NCBI RefSeq assembly: GCF_034314165.1
Contig: NZ_JAVIWK010000001.1
Location: 5,409,001 to 5,473,000 of the forward strand
Reading direction: 5' to 3'
DNA length: 64,000 bases
From: Pseudomonas sp. Bout1
Lineage (GTDB): Bacteria > Pseudomonadota > Gammaproteobacteria > Pseudomonadales > Pseudomonadaceae
Position 1 is the first letter of the stretch. Each line of letters starts with the position of its first letter. The translations under genes and the position numbers were made by a program. The notes under the pieces were generated by a model. The model worked only from the letters and a program-made list of their open reading frames with translations. It was not told the origin of the DNA and ran no database searches. Below are positions 1-7,610 of the stretch, piece by piece.

Positions 1-47
1 GCAGACATTGGTATTTACCGGGGAAACCCGGGTGGAGTGAGGGCCTC

Positions 48-112
48 ATCGCAGGCAAGCCAGCTCCCACAGTTGAAATGCATTCCCCTGTGGGAGCTGG
101 CTTGCCTGCGAT
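48..112. repeat. REPIN-type inverted repeat (REP family A)
   Basis: Two 24-nt arms (48-71 and 89-112) are exact reverse complements around a 17-nt spacer. The arm (TGTGGGAGCTGGCTTGCCTG, then CGAT) recurs at 39035, 45634 and 48306, so this is a dispersed family. Paired inverted REPs of this kind are typical of P. fluorescens-group intergenic DNA. Confidence 0.9.
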
Positions 113-128
113 AGCGTCAGCCCAAGCG

Positions 129-1310
129 CTACTGAATCACCTTGGCACGCCGCAAATCATCTATTTGTTGAGGACTGAAGCCTAACCCCGCCAACACCTC
201 ATCCGTGTGGGCGCCCACCGCCGCGCCGATGTGCCTGGCCGCCGGCAAACCCTCGGAAAACTTCAACGGGCAAGCGATCTGCGCCTGGGCCGAACCATCG
301 CCCCGCGGCACCTGGCTGACCAGCTCCCGGGCTTTCAACTGCGGGTGTTCAACCGCCTCGCTCAGATTCAGCACCGGCTCGACACACGCATCGATCCCGG
401 CAAACAACGCACACAGCTCATCAAAGCTGCGCTTCTCGAACTCGACCTGCAACGCCAGCTTGAGGGCTTTCTGCTGCTCGGGCTTGGGCGACAAACCCTG
501 CGCCGCCAACTCGGGGCGCCCAAGCGCTGCACACAACTGCTGCATAAAGGCGGGCTCCAGGCTTCCTACCGACAACCACCGCCCCTCCCGAGAGCGGTAA
601 TAGTCATAGAAGCTGCCACCATTGAGCACCTGGTTCTCCCACGCAGGTTCCACGCCACACGCCAGGTAACCCGCGCCGGCCATCGCATTCAGGCTGAAGG
701 CGCAGTCAGTCATGCTCACATCCAGGTATTGCCCCACGCCGCTGTGCTGCCGGGCGATCACCGCCGCCAGCAAGCCGATCACCGCGTGCAACGAGCCACC
801 GCCCACGTCCGCCAACTGCACGCCCAAAGGTAACGGCCCGCTGTCCTGGCGCCCGGTGTAACTGGCAATGCCCGCCAAGGCCAGGTAGTTGATGTCGTGG
901 CCGGCGCGGTCCCTGTAGGGGCCGGTCTGGCCGTAGCCGGTGATGGAGACGTAGATCAACTTCGGGTTGATCGCCTTCAAGGCCTCGTAACCCAGGCCCA
1001 GGCGCTCCATCACCCCGGGGCGGAACTGCTCCAGCACGATGTCGTAGTCCGCCACCAACTGCCGCACGATCGCCACCGCCTCGGCCTGCTTGAGGTCGAG
1101 CGCCAGGCTGCGTTTATTGCGGTTGAGGTAGGCATGGCTGGCCGATACACCCTGGTCATGGGGCGGCAGCACCCGCAGCAGGTCCATGCGCGTGGGGGAC
1201 TCGATGCGCAACACCTCGGCGCCCATGTCGGCCAGCAGCAACGAGGCGAACGGCCCCGGCAGCAAGGTAGAGAAATCCAGTACTTTGAGGGACGCCAAGG
1301 GGCCTGACAT
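129..1310 (-). CDS. CaiB/BaiF family III CoA-transferase, alpha-methylacyl-CoA racemase-like
   Basis: A 393-aa cytosolic enzyme of the family III CoA-transferase/racemase fold. The start at 1310 is chosen because GGAG lies 5 nt upstream; a longer reading frame to 1370 lacks a ribosome site. Residues H138 (in a GHDINYLALAG stretch), D168 (LADVGGGS) and E252 (VGSLEP) are spaced like the catalytic His126/Asp156/Glu241 of mycobacterial MCR, and the GHDINY motif is characteristic of alpha-methylacyl-CoA racemases. True CoA-transferases of the family use an Asp nucleophile, so racemisation of 2-methylacyl-CoA is the better guess; the substrate cannot be told. It is a single gene, convergent with nothing, with dctA upstream on the same strand behind its own terminator. 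Confidence 0.85.
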   Translation of the reverse strand: MSGPLASLKVLDFSTLLPGPFASLLLADMGAEVLRIESPTRMDLLRVLPPHDQGVSASHAYLNRNKRSLALDLKQAEAVAIVRQLVADYDIVLEQFRPGVMERLGLGYEALKAINPKLIYVSITGYGQTGPYRDRAGHDINYLALAGIASYTGRQDSGPLPLGVQLADVGGGSLHAVIGLLAAVIARQHSGVGQYLDVSMTDCAFSLNAMAGAGYLACGVEPAWENQVLNGGSFYDYYRSREGRWLSVGSLEPAFMQQLCAALGRPELAAQGLSPKPEQQKALKLALQVEFEKRSFDELCALFAGIDACVEPVLNLSEAVEHPQLKARELVSQVPRGDGSAQAQIACPLKFSEGLPAARHIGAAVGAHTDEVLAGLGFSPQQIDDLRRAKVIQ

Positions 1311-1414
1311 GCAAACTCCGATTCCGATTCGATTGGCCACAGAGTAGGCAAACCTGGCCGCAAGCGGCAATCACATAAAGCATCATCTGCAGTGACTGAT
1401 GCTTCCCGCAGGTA

Positions 1415-1443
1415 TAAAAAAACCCATCCGGAGATGGGTTTTT
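1415..1443 (-). terminator. Rho-independent terminator of dctA
   Basis: On the minus strand the stem AACCCATC/GATGGGTT is followed by a run of T residues. It lies 17 nt past the dctA stop codon. Confidence 0.85.
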
Positions 1444-1459
1444 CACAAACGGTGCAGCC

Positions 1460-2794
1460 TTACTTGACGGCGGTTGGCGCCGGGCCTTCAGCCACGCCCA
1501 GGTCGTCTTCTTCACGGGTCTCGGAGATACCGCGACCACCGGAAGCCAGTTCGACTTGCAGCTTGTCTTCGTCCAGTTCCTTGACCCACTTGGCCACAAC
1601 CAGGGTAGCAACAGCGTTGCCTACCAGGTTAGTCAGTGCGCGGGCTTCAGACATGAAGCGGTCGATACCCAGGATCAGCGCCAGGCCGGCAACCGGCAGG
1701 TGGCCAACAGCCGACAGGGTAGCGGCCAGTACGATGAAGCCACTACCCGTCACACCAGCAGCGCCCTTGGAGGACAGCAGCAGTACCAGCAACAGGGTGA
1801 TCTGGTGGGTGATGTCCATGTGGGTGTCAGTCGCCTGGGCGATGAACACGGCAGCCATGGTCAGGTAGATCGAAGTACCGTCCAGGTTGAAGGAGTAGCC
1901 AGTCGGGATAACCAGGCCGACTACCGACTTCTTGGCGCCCAGGCGTTCCATCTTGATCAGCATGCGCGGCAGTGCGGATTCGGACGAGGAAGTACCCAGT
2001 ACGATCAGCAGCTCTTCACGGATGTAGCGAATCAGTTTCAGCACGCTGAAGCCGTGTGCGCGGCAGATGGCGCCCAGCACCAGCACCACGAACAGGATGC
2101 AGGTGATGTAGAAGCAGATCATCAACTGGCCCAACTGCACCAGCGAACCTACGCCGTAGGCACCGATGGTGAACGCCATGGCGCCCAGGGCACCGAGTGG
2201 CGCGAGCTTCATGATCATGTTGATGATGTTGAACATCACGTGGGCGAAGCGATCGATGAAGTCCAGCACCGGCTTGCCGTAGGCACCCAGGCGATGCAGG
2301 GCGAAACCGAAGATCACCGAGAACATCAGCACTTGCAGGATGTCACCGGTAGCGAACGCGCCAACGATGGTGTTGGGGATCACGTTCAGCAGGAAGCCAA
2401 CGATGCTCTGGTCTGCACCGGCAGTCACGTAGGCAGCTACTTTAGAGGCGTCCAGGGTAGCCACGTCGATGTGCATGCCGGCGCCCGGTTGCACAACGTT
2501 GACCACGATCAGGCCGATCAGCAGGGCGATGGTGGAGACGACTTCGAAGTACAGCAGCGCGTAGCCGCCGGTTTTGCCGACCGATTTCATGCTTTGCATG
2601 CCAGCGATACCGCTGACAACGGTGCAGAAGATGATCGGGGCGATGACCATTTTGATCAGCTTGATAAAGCCGTCACCCAGTGGCTTGAGGGCCACGCCGG
2701 TCTGCGGGTAGAAGTGACCGAGCAAAATACCGATAACGATTGCAACGATCACCTGGAAATACAGGGATTTGTACAGTGGCTGACGAGTCGTCAT
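1460..2794 (-). CDS. dctA: C4-dicarboxylate:proton symporter DctA
   Basis: A 444-aa inner-membrane symporter of the DAACS (glutamate/dicarboxylate) family that imports succinate, fumarate and malate. Seen in the sequence: several hydrophobic segments, the serine-rich GTSSSES loop at residues 267-273 and the NLDGT motif at 303-307, both part of the substrate site in this family. The ATG at 2794 has GAGGAA 9 nt upstream. A perfect sigma-54 element lies about 135 bp upstream and three GTGGCGGA-type palindromes lie beyond it, which fits control by the DctB/DctD system known for dctA. The divergent neighbour is an AraC regulator, and the pair is adjacent in other pseudomonads too. Confidence 0.95.
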   Translation of the reverse strand: MTTRQPLYKSLYFQVIVAIVIGILLGHFYPQTGVALKPLGDGFIKLIKMVIAPIIFCTVVSGIAGMQSMKSVGKTGGYALLYFEVVSTIALLIGLIVVNVVQPGAGMHIDVATLDASKVAAYVTAGADQSIVGFLLNVIPNTIVGAFATGDILQVLMFSVIFGFALHRLGAYGKPVLDFIDRFAHVMFNIINMIMKLAPLGALGAMAFTIGAYGVGSLVQLGQLMICFYITCILFVVLVLGAICRAHGFSVLKLIRYIREELLIVLGTSSSESALPRMLIKMERLGAKKSVVGLVIPTGYSFNLDGTSIYLTMAAVFIAQATDTHMDITHQITLLLVLLLSSKGAAGVTGSGFIVLAATLSAVGHLPVAGLALILGIDRFMSEARALTNLVGNAVATLVVAKWVKELDEDKLQVELASGGRGISETREEDDLGVAEGPAPTAVK

Positions 2795-2928
2795 TGCAAA
2801 GTTCCTCAATCGTCCCGTGTGGCAAATATCCGCCATTGCCCACGACACTTGAATTGCGAACCCTCCTGCACTGGAGGGATTTGTTGTTTGAGAGCCTGCT
2901 CAAGGCCGGTCTCCCTGCGCTCTGTATC

Positions 2929-2943
2929 GCAAGCGTCGTGCCA
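2929..2943 (-). promoter_or_regulatory. Sigma-54 (RpoN) promoter of dctA
   Basis: The minus strand reads TGGCAC-N5-TTGC, a full match to the -24/-12 consensus. It predicts a start near 2917 and a leader of about 120 nt. dctA is a known RpoN-dependent gene in several proteobacteria. Confidence 0.85.
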
Positions 2944-3020
2944 CTTTTGCCGAAAACCGCTGAAGGCCTTTAGACATCAGCCTTCGGGGTAGCTTTCGGC
3001 CTCAGACTGCGCCTGCACAA

Positions 3021-3114
3021 GGTGGCGACTTTCCGCCACCCTCTCTGATTCCGTCCTACAATTTGGCGGATATCCGCCTTGTCGCACCCACTCAGGGTGG
3101 CTACCATCCGCCAC
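3021..3114. promoter_or_regulatory. Three GTGGCGGA/TCCGCCAC palindromes, candidate DctD enhancer sites
   Basis: Inverted repeats lie at 3021-3040 (GGTGGCGACT/TTCCGCCACC), 3065-3078 (GGCGGAT/ATCCGCC, perfect) and 3097-3114 (GTGGC-N8-GCCAC). Their centres are 41 and 34 bp apart, and they sit 80-185 bp upstream of the sigma-54 element, where an enhancer should be. The motif resembles the rhizobial DctD site. The array also overlaps the leader of the AraC gene, so it may be that gene's operator instead. Confidence 0.5.
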
Positions 3115-3133
3115 TCAATGGACGAGGCCCCTC

Positions 3134-4132
3134 ATGCGCGAACGTACCATCGCCAGTCATTACGCCCGGGCCGCCCTTGGCGGTGCGCGCCGGGCCGGCT
3201 ACGATTATTCAGGCCTGCTGCAGCAAGTGGGCATCACCCCCGAACTGCTGAACGAACCCCGCGCCCGTATCGCCCCGGAGCAATTCACCCGGCTGCTGCA
3301 AATGCTCTGGCTCGCGCTGGATGACGAATACCTGGGCTTCGCCGAAGGCCCGAGCAAGCGCGGCACCTTCGCCATGATGTGCCACGCGCTGATTCACTGC
3401 CGCACCCTGGAGAAAGCGCTGGAACGCGGCTTATTATTTTATAGCCTATTCCCGCAGGGTCCGCGCTGGCGCCTGACACGCGAAGGGGAAATGGCCCGCC
3501 TGAGCCTGGACGATTCGCAGCTCTGGGACCCGGATCACTTCCTCAGTGAATGCCTGCTGGTGATCTGGCATCGCCTCGGCAGTTGGCTGGTCGGCCAGCG
3601 TATCCGCCTGGACCAGGCCACGTTCAGCTACCCGATGCCGCCCCACGCCGCTGAATATGACTTGCTGTTCCCCTGCCCGCAGGTATTCGCCGCGCCTTCC
3701 AGCAGCCTGGTGTTTCCCAGCCGCTACCTGAGCCTGCCGCTGTTGCAGGACGAGCGCACACTCAAGCACTTTCTCGAACGCTCACCGGCCGACCTGTTGT
3801 CGCGGCCAGATGAAGGCGACAGTTTGAGCAGCCAGCTGCGCCGTTTATTGAGCCGCGACCGCACGCCCTGGCCCGACCTGGAAGCCGTCGCCCAGCACTT
3901 GCATATCAGCCCGCAGACCCTGCGTCGGCATTTGCGGGAGGAAGGCACCAGCTTTCAGGCGCTCAAGGATGAATTACGCCGGGACATTGCGATTTATCAT
4001 CTGGGGCGGGCGGATTTGTCGTTGCAGGAGATCGCCGAGCAGTTGGGGTTTTCCGAACCGTCGGCGTTTCATCGGGCGTTCAAGAAGTGGACCGGGTTGA
4101 CGCCGGGGGCCTATAGAGCACAAGAAACCTAA
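3134..4132 (+). CDS. AraC-family transcriptional regulator (AraC-type ligand-binding N-domain)
   Basis: A 332-aa DNA-binding regulator. Residues from about 20 to 205 form the conserved N-terminal domain of the OruR/ArgR-unlike AraC subgroup (starts with ASHYARAAL, then the ITPELL and RIAPEQFTRLLQ blocks). Residues 235-330 hold the two helix-turn-helix motifs (LEAVAQHLHISPQTLRRHL and LQEIAEQLGFSEPSAFHRAF) and end in the usual GLTPGAYR. It is divergent from dctA and shares its upstream region. Its ligand and targets cannot be read from sequence. The stop codon abuts a long REP-like element. Confidence 0.9.
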   Translation: MRERTIASHYARAALGGARRAGYDYSGLLQQVGITPELLNEPRARIAPEQFTRLLQMLWLALDDEYLGFAEGPSKRGTFAMMCHALIHCRTLEKALERGLLFYSLFPQGPRWRLTREGEMARLSLDDSQLWDPDHFLSECLLVIWHRLGSWLVGQRIRLDQATFSYPMPPHAAEYDLLFPCPQVFAAPSSSLVFPSRYLSLPLLQDERTLKHFLERSPADLLSRPDEGDSLSSQLRRLLSRDRTPWPDLEAVAQHLHISPQTLRRHLREEGTSFQALKDELRRDIAIYHLGRADLSLQEIAEQLGFSEPSAFHRAFKKWTGLTPGAYRAQET

Positions 4133-4250
4133 CCGTAGCAGCTGTCGAGCCTTGGCGAGGCTGCGTTGGGGGCGCCGCCAATATCGAGCCAGGCGCAAGG
4201 CCGAGTGGGGGCCCTACGCAGCCTCGCTAAAGCTCGACAGCTGCTACGGG
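4133..4250. repeat. 118-bp REP-like inverted element (family B), copy 1
   Basis: The outer arms, CCGTAGCAGCTGTCGAGC and its complement ending GCTGCTACGG, flank inner GAGGCTGCG/CGCAGCCTC arms. A second copy at 7494-7610 matches over the whole length with few changes, and a half copy lies near 61715. It begins the base after the AraC stop codon. Confidence 0.9.
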
Positions 4251-4262
4251 GAGATAGCGGAA

Positions 4263-5609
4263 TCAGACAGCCGGGAAATGGATCTTGAACGCGGCACCAC
4301 CCAGCGGTGAATCCCCCAGGGTCAGCCGTGCGCCGTAGCTTTCAATGATGTCCTTGACCACCGCCAGGCCAATCCCCTGCCCCGGGTGCTGGCGGTCCAG
4401 CCGCTCGCCCCGTTGCAGGATGCGCGCACGCTGGTCTGGTGGCACGCCGGGGCCGTCGTCTTCGATGCACAGTTCGGTGCCTTCCAGGCTTTCCTGCAAG
4501 GTAATGCGCACTTTGCTCAGGCACAGGCGGTAGGCGTTTTCCAGCAGGTTGCCGAGCAACTCGAGCAAGGCGCCCTTCTCGATCGGTACGTCGCACTCGT
4601 CCGGCAAATCGAAGGCGACCTTCACGCCTTTGTCGCGGTAGACCTTGTCCAGGGTGTCGCACAAACTTTGCAGCACCGGCTCCAGCCGCACCTGGTGACG
4701 CACCAGGCCGCTTTTACGCAGGCTGGCGCGCTGCAACTGGTAGCTGATCTGCTGGCTCATGCGTTCGATCTGCGATTGCAGCACCCAGGCCTGGTCGCGG
4801 TCTTCGGGGCGCTGCGCCATGTCTTCGCTCACGCCCTGGAGCACCGCCAACGGGGTTTTCAGGCTGTGGGCCAGGTCGTCCAGGGAGTCACGGTAACGGG
4901 TACGTTGCTCGCGTTCGCTATGGAGCAACCGGTTGAGGGAGCCGGTCAGGCGCAGCAGTTCGCGGGGGTGTTGCTCGCTGAGGCTTTCCCGGGTGCCGCC
5001 TTCGATTTCATCCAGTTCCTGGCTCAGGCGGCGCAGCGCTTGCAAGCCCCAGGTCAGGCCCAGCCACAACAGGGTCAGCAACACCAGCAATGCGGCGCCA
5101 AAGCCCAGGTAGAGGTTTTCGCGCAGGCCTTCGAGGGTCAGTTGGTATTCACGCACCGGTTGCAGGGCAACAATACTGAACGCCGCGCTCTTGCCGCCCA
5201 GCAGCTTGACCTCGACGTCATAGACGAAGAATTCCTGGCCGTTGGCCTCACGAATTCGCGCAAATTCGTTGCCACGCCCGTCATAGCGCGGTTTGTAGTT
5301 GATGTTCTCTTCCTGGGTCGCGCGCGAACGCCATACCAGGTGGCCTTCGCGGTCATAGATGTAGCCCAGCAGGCGGCTGTCGGTGAGGTTGAAGCGCTCA
5401 TCCGGCAACTGCGCAGGCATCAGCAGGCGATTGTTTTCAACCCGGGCAGCCGAAATCAGCGTGGTGACATCCGACGCCAGGCGCTGCTCGATGGAGTCCT
5501 GCAGGGCCAGGCTGAAGGCGCCCTGCATGGCCGGCAACAAGGCCAGCATAAACAGCACGGCCAGGGTGGTGGCCGCGAGCATCAAACGCACACGTAACGA
5601 GCGAATCAA
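4263..5609 (-). CDS. phoQ: Sensor histidine kinase PhoQ
   Basis: A 448-aa inner-membrane histidine kinase that senses low Mg2+ and cationic peptides in this family. Segments 11-30 and 168-187 are transmembrane and bracket a periplasmic sensor domain. The H-box is DLAHSLKTP, with the phospho-acceptor at H248. The N-box (GNLLENAY) and the G-boxes (DDGPGV, GQGIGLAVV) follow. The start overlaps the phoP stop by 4 nt (ATGA), so the two are translationally coupled. The acidic Mg2+-binding patch known from Salmonella PhoQ is not obvious here. Confidence 0.9.
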   Translation of the reverse strand: MIRSLRVRLMLAATTLAVLFMLALLPAMQGAFSLALQDSIEQRLASDVTTLISAARVENNRLLMPAQLPDERFNLTDSRLLGYIYDREGHLVWRSRATQEENINYKPRYDGRGNEFARIREANGQEFFVYDVEVKLLGGKSAAFSIVALQPVREYQLTLEGLRENLYLGFGAALLVLLTLLWLGLTWGLQALRRLSQELDEIEGGTRESLSEQHPRELLRLTGSLNRLLHSEREQRTRYRDSLDDLAHSLKTPLAVLQGVSEDMAQRPEDRDQAWVLQSQIERMSQQISYQLQRASLRKSGLVRHQVRLEPVLQSLCDTLDKVYRDKGVKVAFDLPDECDVPIEKGALLELLGNLLENAYRLCLSKVRITLQESLEGTELCIEDDGPGVPPDQRARILQRGERLDRQHPGQGIGLAVVKDIIESYGARLTLGDSPLGGAAFKIHFPAV

Positions 5610-6283
5610 CGGCAGCGCTCATTGAACAGATAGCCCAGGCCACGCACGGTGTCGATCGGCTTGAACCCCGCCGGGCCTTCCAGCTTGCGGCGCAGGCGGC
5701 CTACCAGCACTTCGATGACGTTCGGATCGCGCTCGTCGTCGTCGGGGTAGAGCTGTTCCATCAGGCGGTCCTTGGCGACCACTTGCTGGTGGTGACGCAT
5801 CAGGTATTCGAGGATGCGGTATTCGTAGGCGGTCAGCGCCAACGGCTGCTCGTCAAGCGACGCCTGCTTGCGATTGAGGTCCAGCAACAAAGGCCCGGCG
5901 ACGATGGTCGATTGGGTGAAACCGCTGGAGCGGCGCAGCAGTGCGTTCATCCGCGCTTCCAGCTCTTCGAACTGGAACGGCTTGACCACGTAGTCATCGG
6001 CACCCGCGGCCAGGCCTTCGACCTTGTCCTGCCAATTGCCGCGGGCGGTCAGGATCAGGATAGGGAACGTCTTGGCCTGGGCGCGCAGTTGGCGGATCAG
6101 GTCCAGGCCGCCCATGCCGGGCAGGCCCAGGTCGATGATCGCCAGGTCGTGGTTGAATTGCCCGGTCTGGTACAGCGCCTCTTCGGCATTGCCCACGGCC
6201 TCGACCACGTGACCGCTGTCGGTAAGGCGGGTCAACAGGTGATGACGCAGCAACGCCTCATCTTCGACAACCAGCAATTTCAT
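5606..6283 (-). CDS. phoP: Response regulator PhoP (OmpR family)
   Basis: A 225-aa two-component regulator. The receiver domain (1-115) has the acidic pair E7/D8, phospho-acceptor D51 (IIDLGLPG) and the conserved K in VVKPFQ. A winged-helix DNA-binding domain follows (about 130-222, ending in DTVRGLGYLF). The start at 6283 has GGAGAG 5-10 nt upstream; a GTG start 12 nt further up lacks one. It is the middle gene of a three-gene operon: small exported protein, phoP, phoQ. The four hexamer repeats at 6666-6704 are probably its own binding site. Confidence 0.93.
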   Translation of the reverse strand: MKLLVVEDEALLRHHLLTRLTDSGHVVEAVGNAEEALYQTGQFNHDLAIIDLGLPGMGGLDLIRQLRAQAKTFPILILTARGNWQDKVEGLAAGADDYVVKPFQFEELEARMNALLRRSSGFTQSTIVAGPLLLDLNRKQASLDEQPLALTAYEYRILEYLMRHHQQVVAKDRLMEQLYPDDDERDPNVIEVLVGRLRRKLEGPAGFKPIDTVRGLGYLFNERCR

Positions 6284-6301
6284 AAAGCTCTCCACGGCAA
6301 A

Positions 6302-6610
6302 TCAACTTTCCGACTGGGGTATATCATAGCGGCCTTGCAGGTCTTGCTGGCGCAGTTTACTGCCGTTGAAGTGACCTGACAGGTTTTCATTGCCCACGCG
6401 ATAGTCCGACTGCGGGGTTCGCTGACCCAGGGATTCGCCCCAAGGCGCGGCCTGTTCCCCCGCATCCTCGAAGCTCACCCGCTGAAGCAGGCTGTAGGGC
6501 TTTTTGCTCTTCTCTTTAGTGAAACCCGCGAAACTCGCGTCAGAGGCCTGGACACCAGCAGTGGCGCTGAGCATGGTTAACGCCAACATCAGCTTCTTGA
6601 TCGCAGTCAT
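6302..6610 (-). CDS. Small exported protein in the phoPQ operon, function unknown
   Basis: A 102-aa protein I do not recognise. Residues 1-22 form a signal peptide (MTAIKKLM, hydrophobic core, cleavage near GVQA-SDAS). The mature part of about 80 residues is polar and rich in K, S, E and Q. It is the first gene of the phoPQ operon, 18 nt before phoP, and sits directly behind the predicted PhoP operator. In P. aeruginosa that place is held by oprH, an outer-membrane beta-barrel of about 200 residues; this protein is too short for a barrel. A periplasmic role under low Mg2+ is an inference from position alone. Confidence 0.75.
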   Translation of the reverse strand: MTAIKKLMLALTMLSATAGVQASDASFAGFTKEKSKKPYSLLQRVSFEDAGEQAAPWGESLGQRTPQSDYRVGNENLSGHFNGSKLRQQDLQGRYDIPQSES

Positions 6611-6665
6611 GGTGCTACCTCACACGCGTTGGCTTTGGGTACAGGGCCAGACTACGCAGACGCCC

Positions 6666-6704
6666 CTGAACTCCCCCTGAACACTCTCTGAACCTGGGCT
6701 GAAC
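6666..6704 (-). promoter_or_regulatory. Four direct hexamer repeats, candidate PhoP operator
   Basis: CTGAAC occurs at 6666, 6677, 6688 and 6699, an exact 11-bp period (GTTCAG-N5 on the minus strand). Hexamer direct repeats 11 bp apart are the layout of a PhoP box, here doubled. Eleven bp further on, the minus strand has TAGTCT (6649-6654), the usual place of a -10 element at PhoP-activated promoters. Confidence 0.75.
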
Positions 6705-6790
6705 CGAAGCCGGCTACTGTGTAACAAGTTATTTACGTGCCCCTGGACGCAGGCTATCCAGCAGCCCTGCAACTCGGCAAAATACCCGGC

Positions 6791-7516
6791 ATGAATTCCC
6801 TACCCGCCTGCTGCACCCCACTTGACGCCCATTGGCCGTTGCCCGTCGCCTTGCCCGGCACGGTATTGCTGCGTACCCGTTTTGACCCGGCCTTGCTGGC
6901 CAACGGCGACTTCCAGCGCAGCGCCGTGCCGCCACCCGCGAGCATCCAGCGTTCGGTGGCCAAGCGGCAGGCGGAGTTTCTTGCCGGTCGCCTGTGTGCC
7001 CGCGCAGCGTTGCAACTACTGGATGGGCTCGATTGCGTGCCGGCGATTGGCGAGGACCGCGCACCGGTCTGGCCAGCACACATCAGCGGTTCGATCACCC
7101 ACAGCACCGGGCATGCGGCAGCCATCGTCGCGCACAAGGCCCAGTGGCGCGGGTTGGGGATGGACCTTGAGAACCTGCTGACCCTGGAGCGGGCGGAACG
7201 CCTGGCCGGGGAAATTTTGACCGCAGATGAATTGCAGCGCATGGCCGCCGGGCCGCGGGAGCAAATTGCGCAGTTGGTGACGTTGACGTTTTCGGCGAAG
7301 GAAAGCCTGTTCAAGGCGCTCTACCCGATTGTGCACAAGCGCTTTTATTTTGAGCATGCCGAGTTGCTGGAATGGTCGGATACCGGCCATGCGCGGCTGC
7401 GGTTGCTGACGGATTTGTCTGCAGAGTGGTGCCATGGCAAGGAGCTGCAAGCGCAGTTTGCGGTGGATGACGGGCAGTTGTTGAGCCTGGTGGCCGTAGC
7501 AGCTGTCGAGCCTTAG
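6791..7516 (+). CDS. pcpS: 4'-phosphopantetheinyl transferase (EntD/PcpS type)
   Basis: A 241-aa cytosolic enzyme that transfers 4'-phosphopantetheine from CoA to carrier proteins of fatty acid, siderophore and polyketide synthesis. The Mg2+/CoA motifs are visible: GMDLE (123-127, Asp125) and FSAKESLFK (167-175, Lys170/Glu171), plus the SITHS block near 101. Length equals that of P. aeruginosa PcpS (about 242 aa). The ATG at 6791 is preferred over an upstream GTG at 6737; neither has a strong ribosome site. The last seven sense codons (VAVAAVEP end) and the TAG stop lie inside a REP-like element, so the C-terminus is partly repeat-derived. Confidence 0.9.
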   Translation: MNSLPACCTPLDAHWPLPVALPGTVLLRTRFDPALLANGDFQRSAVPPPASIQRSVAKRQAEFLAGRLCARAALQLLDGLDCVPAIGEDRAPVWPAHISGSITHSTGHAAAIVAHKAQWRGLGMDLENLLTLERAERLAGEILTADELQRMAAGPREQIAQLVTLTFSAKESLFKALYPIVHKRFYFEHAELLEWSDTGHARLRLLTDLSAEWCHGKELQAQFAVDDGQLLSLVAVAAVEP

Positions 7517-7610
7517 CGAGGCTGCGTCGGGAGCGCCGCCGATGTTGAGCCAGGCGCGAAACCGAGTTGGGTCCAACGCAGCCTCGCCAGGGCTCGACAG
7601 CTGCTACGGG
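7494..7610. repeat. 117-bp REP-like element (family B), copy 2, supplying two stop codons
   Basis: Nearly identical to 4133-4250, with the same outer arms and inner CGAGGCTGCG/CGCAGCCTCG. Its left arm contains the last seven codons and the TAG of pcpS (7514-7516). Its right arm contains the TAG of the convergent sensor kinase (7604-7606). Confidence 0.9.
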
